From the NCBI RefSeq assembly GCF_017433805.1, contig NZ_JAFRGN010000010.1:1-33728 (forward strand): a stretch of 33,728 nucleotides of DNA, written 5' to 3'. The notes under the pieces were generated by a model, which did not search any database, was not told where the DNA came from, and was given only the letters and a program-made list of their open reading frames with translations. This DNA is from Butyrivibrio sp. (GTDB lineage Bacteria; Bacillota; Clostridia; Lachnospirales; Lachnospiraceae). The position numbers and the translations under genes are program-made. This document shows positions 26,233-33,728 of this stretch, one piece after another. The stretch's first letter is position 1, and the number at the start of each line of letters is the position of its first letter.

Positions 26233-28089
26233 TCAAATATACTTGATGAACCAGTCCAGTACCGCGTCGTACGCATCTTTGATCATCTGCAGGATCTTCT
26301 TGATTCCGGTGAGTCTGTAGGAGTACAGCATGCTTCCGGTATCCGCATCCTTGATCTCAAGCTTTTCAAATACCCCGTCATAGACATCATCAGCAATGTT
26401 TCTCTGGCTATAACCATATTCCGTCCAGGCACTCTGAAGGTAAATTCCTCCTTCGCCTGAAGGCGCAACGCTGCGATTCTCCCAAACCGGGTTACCATCT
26501 ATTTTAACAGTAATACTGTCTTTTCTCAAATCCACATCCAGCTTTCTCTTGCCCAGATCGCTGATCTTTATCTGCGGTCTGTACTCATCCGCTCCCTGTT
26601 CAACAGAAGTTGCGGGAAGCTGTGATGCCTCATGGGACATCCTGGAATACTCCGCAGACTGCTTGGCGCTTACAGCATACCTTGACAGTGCAGCATACTC
26701 TCCGGCGAGAGAGTCTCTTTTGTCCTCATCAACGGATACCTTGGGAGTTCCGTCAAAGTCATACAGGTCGACTTCCTCAAGGACTTCTCCGTCCTGCAAA
26801 AGATAAAGGACATTATTCATAAGCCTTACTTCTACGCATTTCGTAAGGTCGTCATTTGCACGCAAAAGAACTGACTGACAGCCCAGCTTGTTTCCTGTGA
26901 GCACGGTGCTGAGCTCAACGTTTGATGCGCTGTTTCCGAGGAGCTTTAATCGTCCCGTATCCTCAGGAAGTGATGTCAGGGCGATCCTCTCCTTATCCTT
27001 CTGATATTCCACCGAACCCTTTTCCAGGTTCCATTTCTCTTTTTGCGTTGCATCTCCAACAACAAATTTGATACTGCCCTTGTCCTCTTCGGACATATCA
27101 TCCCAGATGCGCATGAGAAGGTGATTGGTGTACCAGTTCGCCTGGGGTTCCAGCCTGGTGAGATCATAAATGCTGCTTTCCCTGCTGTTCCTGGTGTAGC
27201 CCTCACGGTTAAAATTCATTGTGAATGTATTTGCAATGGCCTCTTCATTCACCTTGCTGACCTTGTCGTTTTCTCCGAACTTACCGGTATTTGAGTGAAG
27301 CAGGATATATGCTCCCGGAACCTTGCCAAAGCCTTCGGTGTAGGCATCACGCATAAGCTTATAATCACCGCTTATCCTCTCCTTCATCTGGCTTCCGGTC
27401 TCCACGGGCAGGTCATTTACATCTCTCAAAAAGTCCATGAGGTAGTGGTTATAGTCTCTGCCCAGATACTGGGACATGGCTGAATACTCTGCGCTGTTGA
27501 GCTCTCCGATAAACCTTCCGTATCTGTCAAAGACGTTTATGTAACTGAGTCTGTAGCCGTTACTTCCAATCTCCCAGAAGCTGTTGTTCTCCAGCTTTAT
27601 AAGATCCTTGGGCATAAGGAAGAACGAATCAGTAGTCTCAAACTTCTCGGCATAGGTGAACATTGTGGCCTTGTAGTTGTACTCCTCCATTATCTTCTGA
27701 GCATAGATGGAAGTATCCTGACGGCCATCCTCGAACATCAGGAAAAGAGCCATATCCGGCAGCGGAGTACCGTTCTTATAATAGTTCTCGATATCATGCT
27801 GGGTTATGGTCACATAGCCGTTGTCCCTAAGGGCACTGAGCTGACTCTGTAATTTTTCTTCAGATATTCTTGATGGAGTGCTCTCTCTGTCTATACCAAA
27901 ATAGGACAGCGCAATGAAGCCGTGGTCCTCTCCGGATACGACCTGTTTATCACTGCTTCCATAGGGCACATATTCTGAAAAGGTGAAAAGAGCCTTTGCG
28001 ATCAGAACAAGCACCCATATTAAGACAGCCAGTTCAAGAATTGAACGGATCAGTTTTTTTACATCCTTTGATGATTCAAATTTGTACAT
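26233..28089 (-). CDS. Membrane-anchored PgaB/IcaB-like polysaccharide deacetylase homologue with degenerate active site
   Basis: 618 aa, ATG 28089 after GGAGAG. One N-terminal membrane helix (about 17-40). Residues 55-190 follow the deacetylase-4 pattern of PgaB and IcaB (SEEKLQSQLSALRDNGY, then LPDMALFLMFEDG, then KATMFTYAEKF). However, the metal and base motif TFDDG is MFE120-D-G and the SHTxxH motif is S176-NGYRL, with both histidines missing. It is therefore probably inactive as a deacetylase, or uses other chemistry. The C-terminal part (about 400-600) looks like a beta-sandwich carbohydrate-binding region (DVDLRKDSITVKIDG, GGIYLQSAW). It lies 12 bp after the synthase gene, so it may guide or bind the nascent polymer. 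Confidence 0.75.
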   Translation of the reverse strand: MYKFESSKDVKKLIRSILELAVLIWVLVLIAKALFTFSEYVPYGSSDKQVVSGEDHGFIALSYFGIDRESTPSRISEEKLQSQLSALRDNGYVTITQHDIENYYKNGTPLPDMALFLMFEDGRQDTSIYAQKIMEEYNYKATMFTYAEKFETTDSFFLMPKDLIKLENNSFWEIGSNGYRLSYINVFDRYGRFIGELNSAEYSAMSQYLGRDYNHYLMDFLRDVNDLPVETGSQMKERISGDYKLMRDAYTEGFGKVPGAYILLHSNTGKFGENDKVSKVNEEAIANTFTMNFNREGYTRNSRESSIYDLTRLEPQANWYTNHLLMRIWDDMSEEDKGSIKFVVGDATQKEKWNLEKGSVEYQKDKERIALTSLPEDTGRLKLLGNSASNVELSTVLTGNKLGCQSVLLRANDDLTKCVEVRLMNNVLYLLQDGEVLEEVDLYDFDGTPKVSVDEDKRDSLAGEYAALSRYAVSAKQSAEYSRMSHEASQLPATSVEQGADEYRPQIKISDLGKRKLDVDLRKDSITVKIDGNPVWENRSVAPSGEGGIYLQSAWTEYGYSQRNIADDVYDGVFEKLEIKDADTGSMLYSYRLTGIKKILQMIKDAYDAVLDWFIKYI

Positions 28090-28101
28090 AACTCTCTCCG
28101 C

Positions 28102-29964
28102 TTACTGCTTGTGATTCTTGTGATGCCGCTGCTTCTTTTCCTCTTTCTCTTTTGCCGCGGCTACATCACTGGGCGTCATTCTGGTACCCCATGTGGACTT
28201 CCAGAAAGTAACCCAGGCAATCGGCATCTGCCATAGCAGTACCAGTTCATAGTACAGACAGAACAGCATGCCGTATATCCAGGTTGAGCTCCTTCGCAAT
28301 AGGAGCTGCGCCATACTCATCAGCATTGACATTAGCAACAGTCCCAAAAGGAATGCCGTCGGGAAAATATGCTTGGTAATGGGAACGTATACAAGGTTGT
28401 ACAGTACAACTACAGGAGCTGCTATAGGAACAATAAGGCCCATATAGAAGGTTACCACTGCGAAAGGTTCTTTCTTCCACATGAAGGTTCCCGCTATCAG
28501 CGACTCTCTGAGCCAGGATCGCTTCCACCTCATCTGCTGCTTAAGGAATACGCTGTGCTTGTTAGGTACAATGGTCGAGCACACTGCTGTATCCTGGTAG
28601 AAAGTCCTGTGATGACGAAGGATGAAGTTGGTCATGGCTCTGTCATCTCCAAAGGTCGCCTTCTGTCCCAGGAATCTCTGGTTCATCCACTGATCTTTTT
28701 TGTCCAGAATAATTGACTTCCTGTAGCAGGCCAGAGGACCTGACAAGCATGACACTGTATCAAACACTGCCTCTGCAGCCTTCATGACACGGAAAGCAAT
28801 GTAGTATCTTACCGCCTGCATCTTGGTCAGGGCGTTGGTGTAAGTGTTGGCAACATCGGTCCTTCCGGAAACGCCATAGATCTTGGGATCCTTGAAGGGC
28901 TGTACTATGTTGATGATGGCAAAGGGATCAAGGAAGCTGTCTGAATCTACAAACACCACCAGATCGTGCTTGGCCATTTCAGCTCCGCGCACGAGAGCAT
29001 CTCTTTTACCTGCATTCTTCTCCTGTACGTAATACGAAAGTCTGTCCTCAACTTCGTATCTCTCATAGGATTCCTCTTTGAGCTTGGCGATAGTCTCTTT
29101 TATCTTGTCAACAGAATGGTCTGTGGAGCAGTCATCTATGACTATTACTTGCAGCTTATCCACAGGATACTCCTGGTTGACGCAGCTGATGATGGTTCTA
29201 TCTATCCACTCCTCCTCGTTGAAGCAGGGCACCAGGATAGTTACCCCCGGTGTGTAGTCAGGATCGACCTTGACCGGTTTATAGAACACACCGAAGACAT
29301 ATCTGCTAAGGAGGAATACCGCAGTGATGATACTGTACAGATAAAGCATCTTGTTGAACTTAAAGTAAATGATGCTCTCTGCTCTCATCATCAGAATACA
29401 TGCGATGGAGAATGCCAGCAGCAGTACCGCTGCGGTAAACATGTACCTGTCTTTGTTAGCGGCGGCATAGTTGTGAAGATGCTTGGTAAACGTTATGCCC
29501 AGAAGATATCTTCCATCATCAGTGGCAACACGTCTTACCACCTTGATCTTCTGAGTAACACGCATCTCATAGCCTTCAGGCATGCTTCCCGGCGTAACCC
29601 TGAAACGGGTCTTAAGCATTTCCACATCCTTAAGGGCGTTGTAGTCTTCCTCAGAAAGTGCCACCAGCATACCTGTATTGGAAATATCTACCGCTTTGCA
29701 GGTGACTTTTCTCTTTGGATCCTTCTTGGCAAAAGTCTTCAGCTCAACATCAAAGCCGGTGATATATCTGATCCCAGATTCCTTCTCGGCGATGTAGTCC
29801 TCGTAGCTGTGGATATGGCTTTGCTCATAGCCTCGTCTCTCAGCGTCCCCTCTTTCTTTGGTCTTGTCAGGAACATGGCAAAGGATTCGTCTGTCCTTCT
29901 TCTCAACCAGAAGGACATCCTCTATATTCTTTTTGCTCTTTTTTGCATTTTCAAAAAGGCCCAT
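28102..29964 (-). CDS. PilZ-GT2 processive polysaccharide synthase
   Basis: 620 aa, ATG 29964 with GAGG 6 nt upstream. An N-terminal PilZ-like domain shows the D93-I-S-N-T-G98 motif of c-di-GMP receptors, but the partner RxxxR motif is only half present (R66-YIT-G70). Two membrane helices (about 177-195, 206-226) come next. The GT2 catalytic domain has DD at 277-278, DSD at 340-342, GDD at 439-441 and QQMRW at 476-480, the set used by cellulose, PNAG and hyaluronan synthases. More helices follow at about 505-590 and the basic tail is rich in K and H. It is a membrane synthase that builds and exports a polysaccharide, possibly under c-di-GMP control. The neighbouring deacetylases suggest an N-acetylated hexosamine polymer. 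Confidence 0.9.
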   Translation of the reverse strand: MGLFENAKKSKKNIEDVLLVEKKDRRILCHVPDKTKERGDAERRGYEQSHIHSYEDYIAEKESGIRYITGFDVELKTFAKKDPKRKVTCKAVDISNTGMLVALSEEDYNALKDVEMLKTRFRVTPGSMPEGYEMRVTQKIKVVRRVATDDGRYLLGITFTKHLHNYAAANKDRYMFTAAVLLLAFSIACILMMRAESIIYFKFNKMLYLYSIITAVFLLSRYVFGVFYKPVKVDPDYTPGVTILVPCFNEEEWIDRTIISCVNQEYPVDKLQVIVIDDCSTDHSVDKIKETIAKLKEESYERYEVEDRLSYYVQEKNAGKRDALVRGAEMAKHDLVVFVDSDSFLDPFAIINIVQPFKDPKIYGVSGRTDVANTYTNALTKMQAVRYYIAFRVMKAAEAVFDTVSCLSGPLACYRKSIILDKKDQWMNQRFLGQKATFGDDRAMTNFILRHHRTFYQDTAVCSTIVPNKHSVFLKQQMRWKRSWLRESLIAGTFMWKKEPFAVVTFYMGLIVPIAAPVVVLYNLVYVPITKHIFPTAFLLGLLLMSMLMSMAQLLLRRSSTWIYGMLFCLYYELVLLWQMPIAWVTFWKSTWGTRMTPSDVAAAKEKEEKKQRHHKNHKQ

Positions 29965-29979
29965 AGCTGTCCTCTACTA

Positions 29980-32900
29980 TCAGTGAAGATAATCATCAAG
30001 TCTTGCAAACGTGTAACCCTGAGCTAGCCATTCAGGTATCATGATGTCCAGCGCTTCCGAAGTGTAAGTTGCATTCGCTGACATGTGCATGATAATAATG
30101 GTTCCATCCGTGATCTTCTCCATTCCATACCAGTGCTTACGGCCATTTCGCAGCTGATTCAGAAGATCATCAAGTGAGTTGGCAGCATAGTCTGCCGTAC
30201 TGAAATTACCGGATACGATATAGCTGAATCCAACATCATATATCTGATACATTGCCAGTCTGCAGACACCCAGAGTCGGAGGTCTGTATATAGTCGAAAG
30301 AGCCGGCTTGCCATCGACAACTACGTCTGAACAGTATCTGCTCATGGTCTTGTAGCTCTTTATGATATCTGCCCTGAGTTCTATAGCTTCCTCGTCAGTG
30401 ATGGATTCAAACTGGTATGTTCCGTCCTCGTTCTTAGATTCATGCCATCCCACAAAGTGGTTGTCTGTATGGGATCCGAGCATGTGGCCCGATACAGCGA
30501 TGGCTCTGAGAAGATTCGGGTTGTTCTTGACATTGTTTGTTCTTACAAAGAAGTTTGCTTTGACATTGTATTTATCGAGAACATATAAAAGCTCGTTAAT
30601 GTCTTTTTCATCGCCCCAGTCATCGAAGGTCAGGAACAATACCTTGCCCTGTCCGGTTTTACCGGTGGTGTCAAAACTCAGAATATCCTTGTCAGTAAAT
30701 CCCGGCAGATAAGTAACGTCAGGGTTACCTACATATCTCGCCGCCATGTAGCTGTTCTGCTGCTCAGCACTTGCCATGCTTCCCATGACGATCTTGTCAT
30801 CACTTATTATGTTAGATGCCTTTCTGGGCGAGTAGATATAGGATGAATGTGCCAGGGAACTTAAGGTCTTTACCTTATAGGATGTAGAGGGCTGCACATT
30901 TCCATAGGTGTCAGTATATGTAAGAGAGCGGATCTTGGAGGAAATGAACCTGCTGACGAGTTTGCCGCAAAGTGTGCCCTCGCTCTCATCCTCAAGATCT
31001 TTATCTGCGGTAAAGTAGTTCATGTTGAAGTACGCAATGCTTCCCCTGTGAGTTGTGATCTTTGAGCTTAAGCTGCTAAAGAACTTGATGTCCGTCTCGT
31101 CGACATATTGCGACTGAACCATTGAAAACTCATAGCCTGCCATTGTACATCCACAGGCAGATACAGCCTCTTTTGTCTCGTCCTTAAGATCTCCGTAGGG
31201 CTGGAAGACCAGATTAAAATCGTAGTCATATCTCCACTTCGCATACTCCTGAGCTCCCAGTATGCTCTCAGCCGCCTTAACAAAGGGATCTTCATCATCC
31301 TTAACTCTGTCAATGTAAGCAAGGCCTACTTCATGACCCGCATCGATGATACTCCGTATCAGCTCTCTGCATTCATGCATCTCATCTGATGTAACAAAGA
31401 ACGTTCCCTTGTAGCCCCACTTCTTCAGTATTGCCAATATGTCATTTACTACTACCTTGTTGCTTACTCCGTAGAAGGTCATACTCATGGCCTTTTCAGA
31501 GGTGTATATAAAGTCCTTCTTTTCAGAGAGCTTTCCGTTGTTCTCTTCCCTGAGCTTGGCGATAAGCTCTTTGTCTATTTCCGGGATCATGTCCAGGCCT
31601 TCTATCACCCCCGTCACATCCACAACCTGCAGAGATGCCCTCTGAGCATCCCTGAGGAAATCCTTTACCTCCTGTAAGAAGTTCTGATCATCAGCATAAA
31701 AGCAGTTGATCTTACCTTTTTCAGCCTTCATGGGCTTCACCGGATCAACAACAGAAAGTCCGGCTGCTGCGCAGGCTTTCAGCGCATTGTCATCCATCTT
31801 TCCTGATGGCATGTAATATTTTGGTTTTAGAGACAGAATGGTCTGTAAGGATCTTACTCCAAGCGATATCTCATCGTAGTCTGTGTAGACATCCTTACCA
31901 CTGAGATCCATAGCGCTCTTTCCTCTTGTGGCAAAAGAGAATCCGGCTTCCGCCAACATATTGGCACTGTCCCAGCATTTTTCTATATCATCGGCGGATA
32001 CGAAGAATGTCGCTTTGGCTTCACTGTTTGTGAGAGCAGTCCTTAGCTCCTCAGCTGTTTCGACATCTTCCGGAAGTCCGGCAAAAGAGAGGCCAACAAT
32101 ATTCTCCATGGTCTCAATGCTCTCATATACATCCGCTTTTAAACTGTTGTTATCAGCAAGGAGAAACTCCACATACTCCTTACTGCTCATAGCCTTGAAT
32201 TTATCCAGGCCTGTTGATACATAGCTCTCTGAAGAGAGGGCCTGAAGGAGCCATGACAGGGTCGTGATCGTCTGGTCAACTTCTTCTGCGCCTTCCTGCG
32301 CATCAGTTGTAGCCTGAATATCAAGAGCAGGCTTTTTGAATTCCGTCTTTGGTTCAAGTTCTACTGCATCAATATATCCGGCAAGCTTGTATACTACTAT
32401 CTTTCCGGGTGTGAGCTTAGTCACATACTCCTGTGCCTTTTCAGTGTTTGCAAAGCTCTTGCCGTTTAAATAGCTTCCCGGGCTTGGAGTAACTATCGTT
32501 GTATATCCGCTGGCAGTTACAGCCCTGCAGATTGAATCAGTGTAATATGTGCTGTTCAGCATAAGCCTTGCAGGCGGAAGATCCATGAGAGTCGTGAATA
32601 CTTTTCTGGAGGCAGTAAGATCGTAGATCAGGTCTTCATCACTCATCTGCTCCATGTTGAGGCTTCCGTTAAGACCGTTCACGATGACTTCATGTCCCTT
32701 TTCACTAATGAGCTTTAGCATCTCATCGTCTTCAGCAGCATCCATCGCTGTCACGGCAAAGCCTGCTTTGAATTTATACTTATCAAGCAGCTCAAGAGCC
32801 TGCTCCACCAGCTGCCTGTCAGAAGTTCCCTGGATAATAAGAGCAATCTTTTTGTCTCCAAGAGTCTTATCGTCACGGATCATAGGCGCAGCTTCGCACC

Positions 32901-33090
32901 CCTTGTTGTATTTATCAAGAGCGCTTTCATACTCTTCAGATGCATCATAGGATATTCTGTTAAATGAATTGATATCTACCGTTTCTTCGGGAGCAGAAAC
33001 AGAACCTGCAGGAGTGCAGGAAGAAGTGCCAAGCAGCACAAAAGATATGCTAAGAACACAGGCGAGTGTTCTAACAAGTTTGTTCTTCAT
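29980..33090 (-). CDS. Lipoprotein with four tandem NodB-like polysaccharide deacetylase folds, only the last active-looking
   Basis: 1036 aa, ATG 33090 after GAGGG. Signal peptide and lipobox end at Cys25 (TSSC). Four homologous units lie at about 79-245, 330-495, 534-700 and 816-1036, each with a strand, a K(A/G)xFxV element, a GHE-like element and a late Pro element. Only unit 4 keeps the metal site: TFD823-D824-WGD, SH874-TDNH878, then YRPP. Units 1-3 have QGTSD, AGLPED and YGVSN in place of FDDG and no SHTxxH. Unit 4 probably removes acetyl groups from the polymer made by the adjacent GT2 synthase. The inactive units may bind polymer or space the enzyme through the wall. First gene of the four-gene operon. 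Confidence 0.88.
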   Translation of the reverse strand: MKNKLVRTLACVLSISFVLLGTSSCTPAGSVSAPEETVDINSFNRISYDASEEYESALDKYNKGCEAAPMIRDDKTLGDKKIALIIQGTSDRQLVEQALELLDKYKFKAGFAVTAMDAAEDDEMLKLISEKGHEVIVNGLNGSLNMEQMSDEDLIYDLTASRKVFTTLMDLPPARLMLNSTYYTDSICRAVTASGYTTIVTPSPGSYLNGKSFANTEKAQEYVTKLTPGKIVVYKLAGYIDAVELEPKTEFKKPALDIQATTDAQEGAEEVDQTITTLSWLLQALSSESYVSTGLDKFKAMSSKEYVEFLLADNNSLKADVYESIETMENIVGLSFAGLPEDVETAEELRTALTNSEAKATFFVSADDIEKCWDSANMLAEAGFSFATRGKSAMDLSGKDVYTDYDEISLGVRSLQTILSLKPKYYMPSGKMDDNALKACAAAGLSVVDPVKPMKAEKGKINCFYADDQNFLQEVKDFLRDAQRASLQVVDVTGVIEGLDMIPEIDKELIAKLREENNGKLSEKKDFIYTSEKAMSMTFYGVSNKVVVNDILAILKKWGYKGTFFVTSDEMHECRELIRSIIDAGHEVGLAYIDRVKDDEDPFVKAAESILGAQEYAKWRYDYDFNLVFQPYGDLKDETKEAVSACGCTMAGYEFSMVQSQYVDETDIKFFSSLSSKITTHRGSIAYFNMNYFTADKDLEDESEGTLCGKLVSRFISSKIRSLTYTDTYGNVQPSTSYKVKTLSSLAHSSYIYSPRKASNIISDDKIVMGSMASAEQQNSYMAARYVGNPDVTYLPGFTDKDILSFDTTGKTGQGKVLFLTFDDWGDEKDINELLYVLDKYNVKANFFVRTNNVKNNPNLLRAIAVSGHMLGSHTDNHFVGWHESKNEDGTYQFESITDEEAIELRADIIKSYKTMSRYCSDVVVDGKPALSTIYRPPTLGVCRLAMYQIYDVGFSYIVSGNFSTADYAANSLDDLLNQLRNGRKHWYGMEKITDGTIIIMHMSANATYTSEALDIMIPEWLAQGYTFARLDDYLH

Positions 33091-33147
33091 AATCTTACCC
33101 TCAATAATGTCGTATTAAGTGTCACAGTAAGAGTTTGTATATCGATA

Positions 33148-33156
33148 ATTATAACA
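33148..33156 (-). promoter_or_regulatory. Extended -10 promoter of the exopolysaccharide operon
   Basis: The minus strand reads TGTTATAAT about 57 bp before the start codon; a clear -35 is not visible. A GGGGGG run (33175-33180) lies just upstream. Confidence 0.5.
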
Positions 33157-33218
33157 CTTAGAAACGATAATAACGGGGGGATTTATGTAATTTTTATGAT
33201 GTTTTTTAAATATTAAAA

Positions 33219-33251
33219 AAGACGTTTCTCAGATTTCTCTAGAAACGTCTT
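33219..33251 (-). terminator. Intrinsic terminator beyond the rpsR-like 3' end
   Basis: AAGACGTTTCT pairs with AGAAACGTCTT (11 bp, 11-nt loop). In the minus direction it is followed by a T-rich stretch. It is placed as the native terminator of the ribosomal gene whose tail lies at 33275-33314, and shields the exopolysaccharide promoter. Confidence 0.7.
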
Positions 33252-33274
33252 CATTAAATCTTATTCAGTACTGA

Positions 33275-33314
33275 TTACTCAGCTACGTAAGGCATAAGAG
33301 CCAGGACTCTTACT
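33275..33314 (-). pseudogene. rpsR: Duplicated 3' end of an rpsR-like gene; probable attachment site
   Basis: The minus strand encodes RVLALMPYVAE and a stop, which matches the C-terminus of clostridial ribosomal protein S18. Upstream of this the frame no longer resembles S18. A tyrosine recombinase gene with flanking repeats lies immediately beyond. This is the picture left when an element integrates at the 3' end of a conserved gene and the original last codons are displaced to the far side. Only 12 codons support the gene name. Confidence 0.6.
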
Positions 33315-33324
33315 TCAAACACCC

Positions 33325-33354
33325 TTATCGGGTATTATCGGTAATTATCAGTAA
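33325..33354. repeat. Three tandem 10-bp repeats (first block), possible integrase arm sites
   Basis: Three contiguous units TTATCGGGTA, TTATCGGTAA and TTATCAGTAA begin 11 bp from the probable attachment site. Such clustered short direct repeats beside a tyrosine recombinase gene are typical arm-type binding sites. Confidence 0.5.
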
Positions 33355-33377
33355 ACCACCGATATTCGTCCTTTTCT

Positions 33378-33407
33378 CATTCAGGTATTATTAGTAATTA
33401 TTGGTAA
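33378..33407. repeat. Three tandem 10-bp repeats (second block)
   Basis: Units CATTCAGGTA, TTATTAGTAA and TTATTGGTAA repeat the first block in the same orientation; 20 of 24 bases match over the best stretch, offset by 53 bp. Between here and 33473 nothing further is recognised. Confidence 0.5.
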
Positions 33408-33473
33408 CAAAAACTGTGTCAGTTTTATGTCCTTTACCGATTTTATATGTCTTTATAACATGGAGGCCTCTTT

Positions 33474-33728
33474 CTATAATTCCTTCCACTTAGCAGATAA
33501 GTTCCGCATAGCCTCCTGATTTTTAGTTCCTGTGGCTTCAGCATATACATCCAGTGTAGTACGAACGCTCTTATGCCCCATCACAGACTGAACAACTTTT
33601 ACATTTGACTCATTCTCGCAAAATCTTGTACAAAAGGTATGTCTCAGATGATGTACTGAAAAGTTTGGGAGAAGCAACGGCTTTCTCTTTTCCTTTGCAG
33701 CCTTGACTTCCTCTTCCATATTATAGGA
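33474..33728 (-). CDS. Tyrosine recombinase/integrase, C-terminal part (5' end outside window)
   Basis: The frame is open at the right edge; the ATG at 33719 is internal because codons before it stay open. Visible catalytic elements are HHLRHTFCTRF (His and Arg of box II), MGHKS (His) and TLDVYAE (tyrosine nucleophile); the box I arginine would lie outside. Its stop faces the probable attachment site about 160 bp away, the usual layout of a prophage or integrative conjugative element whose body continues to the right. Confidence 0.92.
   Translation of the reverse strand, partial: SYNMEEEVKAAKEKRKPLLLPNFSVHHLRHTFCTRFCENESNVKVVQSVMGHKSVRTTLDVYAEATGTKNQEAMRNLSAKWKEL

Noticed and set aside
28966-30027. 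Plus-strand open frame of 353 codons opposite the PilZ-GT2 gene
   Set aside because: Antisense to well-conserved synthase motifs, no recognisable domain or ribosome site; long antisense frames are expected here.
33325-33407. CRISPR array
   Set aside because: Units are 10 bp, directly tandem, without spacers and without cas genes.

Overview
The window looks like a Firmicutes chromosome, most likely Lachnospiraceae (Butyrivibrio-like). This rests on the AT-rich intergenic regions, strong GGAGG-type ribosome sites, a low-GC clostridial protein style, and a ribosomal protein S18-like tail near the right end. The genus is inference. No rRNA, tRNA, CRISPR array or insertion sequence was seen.

Region 1 (1-18220, minus strand) is a biosynthetic operon read right to left. 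It encodes a stand-alone acyl carrier protein, an acyl-AMP ligase, a MATE exporter fused to an RsbW-like ATPase domain, a small proline-rich protein, a second AMP-forming ligase with odd low-complexity ends, a membrane-anchored S12 (beta-lactamase-fold) serine hydrolase, and a giant NRPS running off the left edge (three complete C-A-T modules plus the start of a fourth C domain). The leader holds a promoter, a possible 8-codon peptide and a terminator hairpin. A second terminator lies inside the operon. Acyl activation, acyl-first NRPS, MATE and membrane S12 hydrolase together recall the prodrug logic of colibactin (ClbM/ClbP).

Region 2 (18272-24980) is a regulatory and transport block. A STAS domain fused to an APH-like kinase is on the minus strand. 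Divergent from it is a plus-strand operon: formyltransferase, DUF2156/LPG-synthase-C-like transferase, a second MATE-HATPase fusion, and a membrane PP2C/SpoIIE-type phosphatase. With the first MATE-HATPase fusion, these supply every part of a partner-switching circuit (STAS target, HATPase kinase, PP2C phosphatase), but no sigma factor is present and the HATPase parts are welded to exporters. This is the strongest candidate for an undescribed system.

Region 3 (25108-33156, minus strand) is a four-gene exopolysaccharide operon: a lipoprotein with four tandem NodB-like deacetylase folds (only the last with an intact metal site), a PilZ-GT2 polysaccharide synthase, a PgaB/IcaB-like membrane protein with a degenerate active site, and a GH18-like lipoprotein.

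Region 4 (33219-33728) is the edge of an integrative element: a terminator, a duplicated 3' end of an rpsR-like gene as probable attachment site, six 10-bp repeats, and the C-terminal half of a tyrosine recombinase that runs off the right edge.
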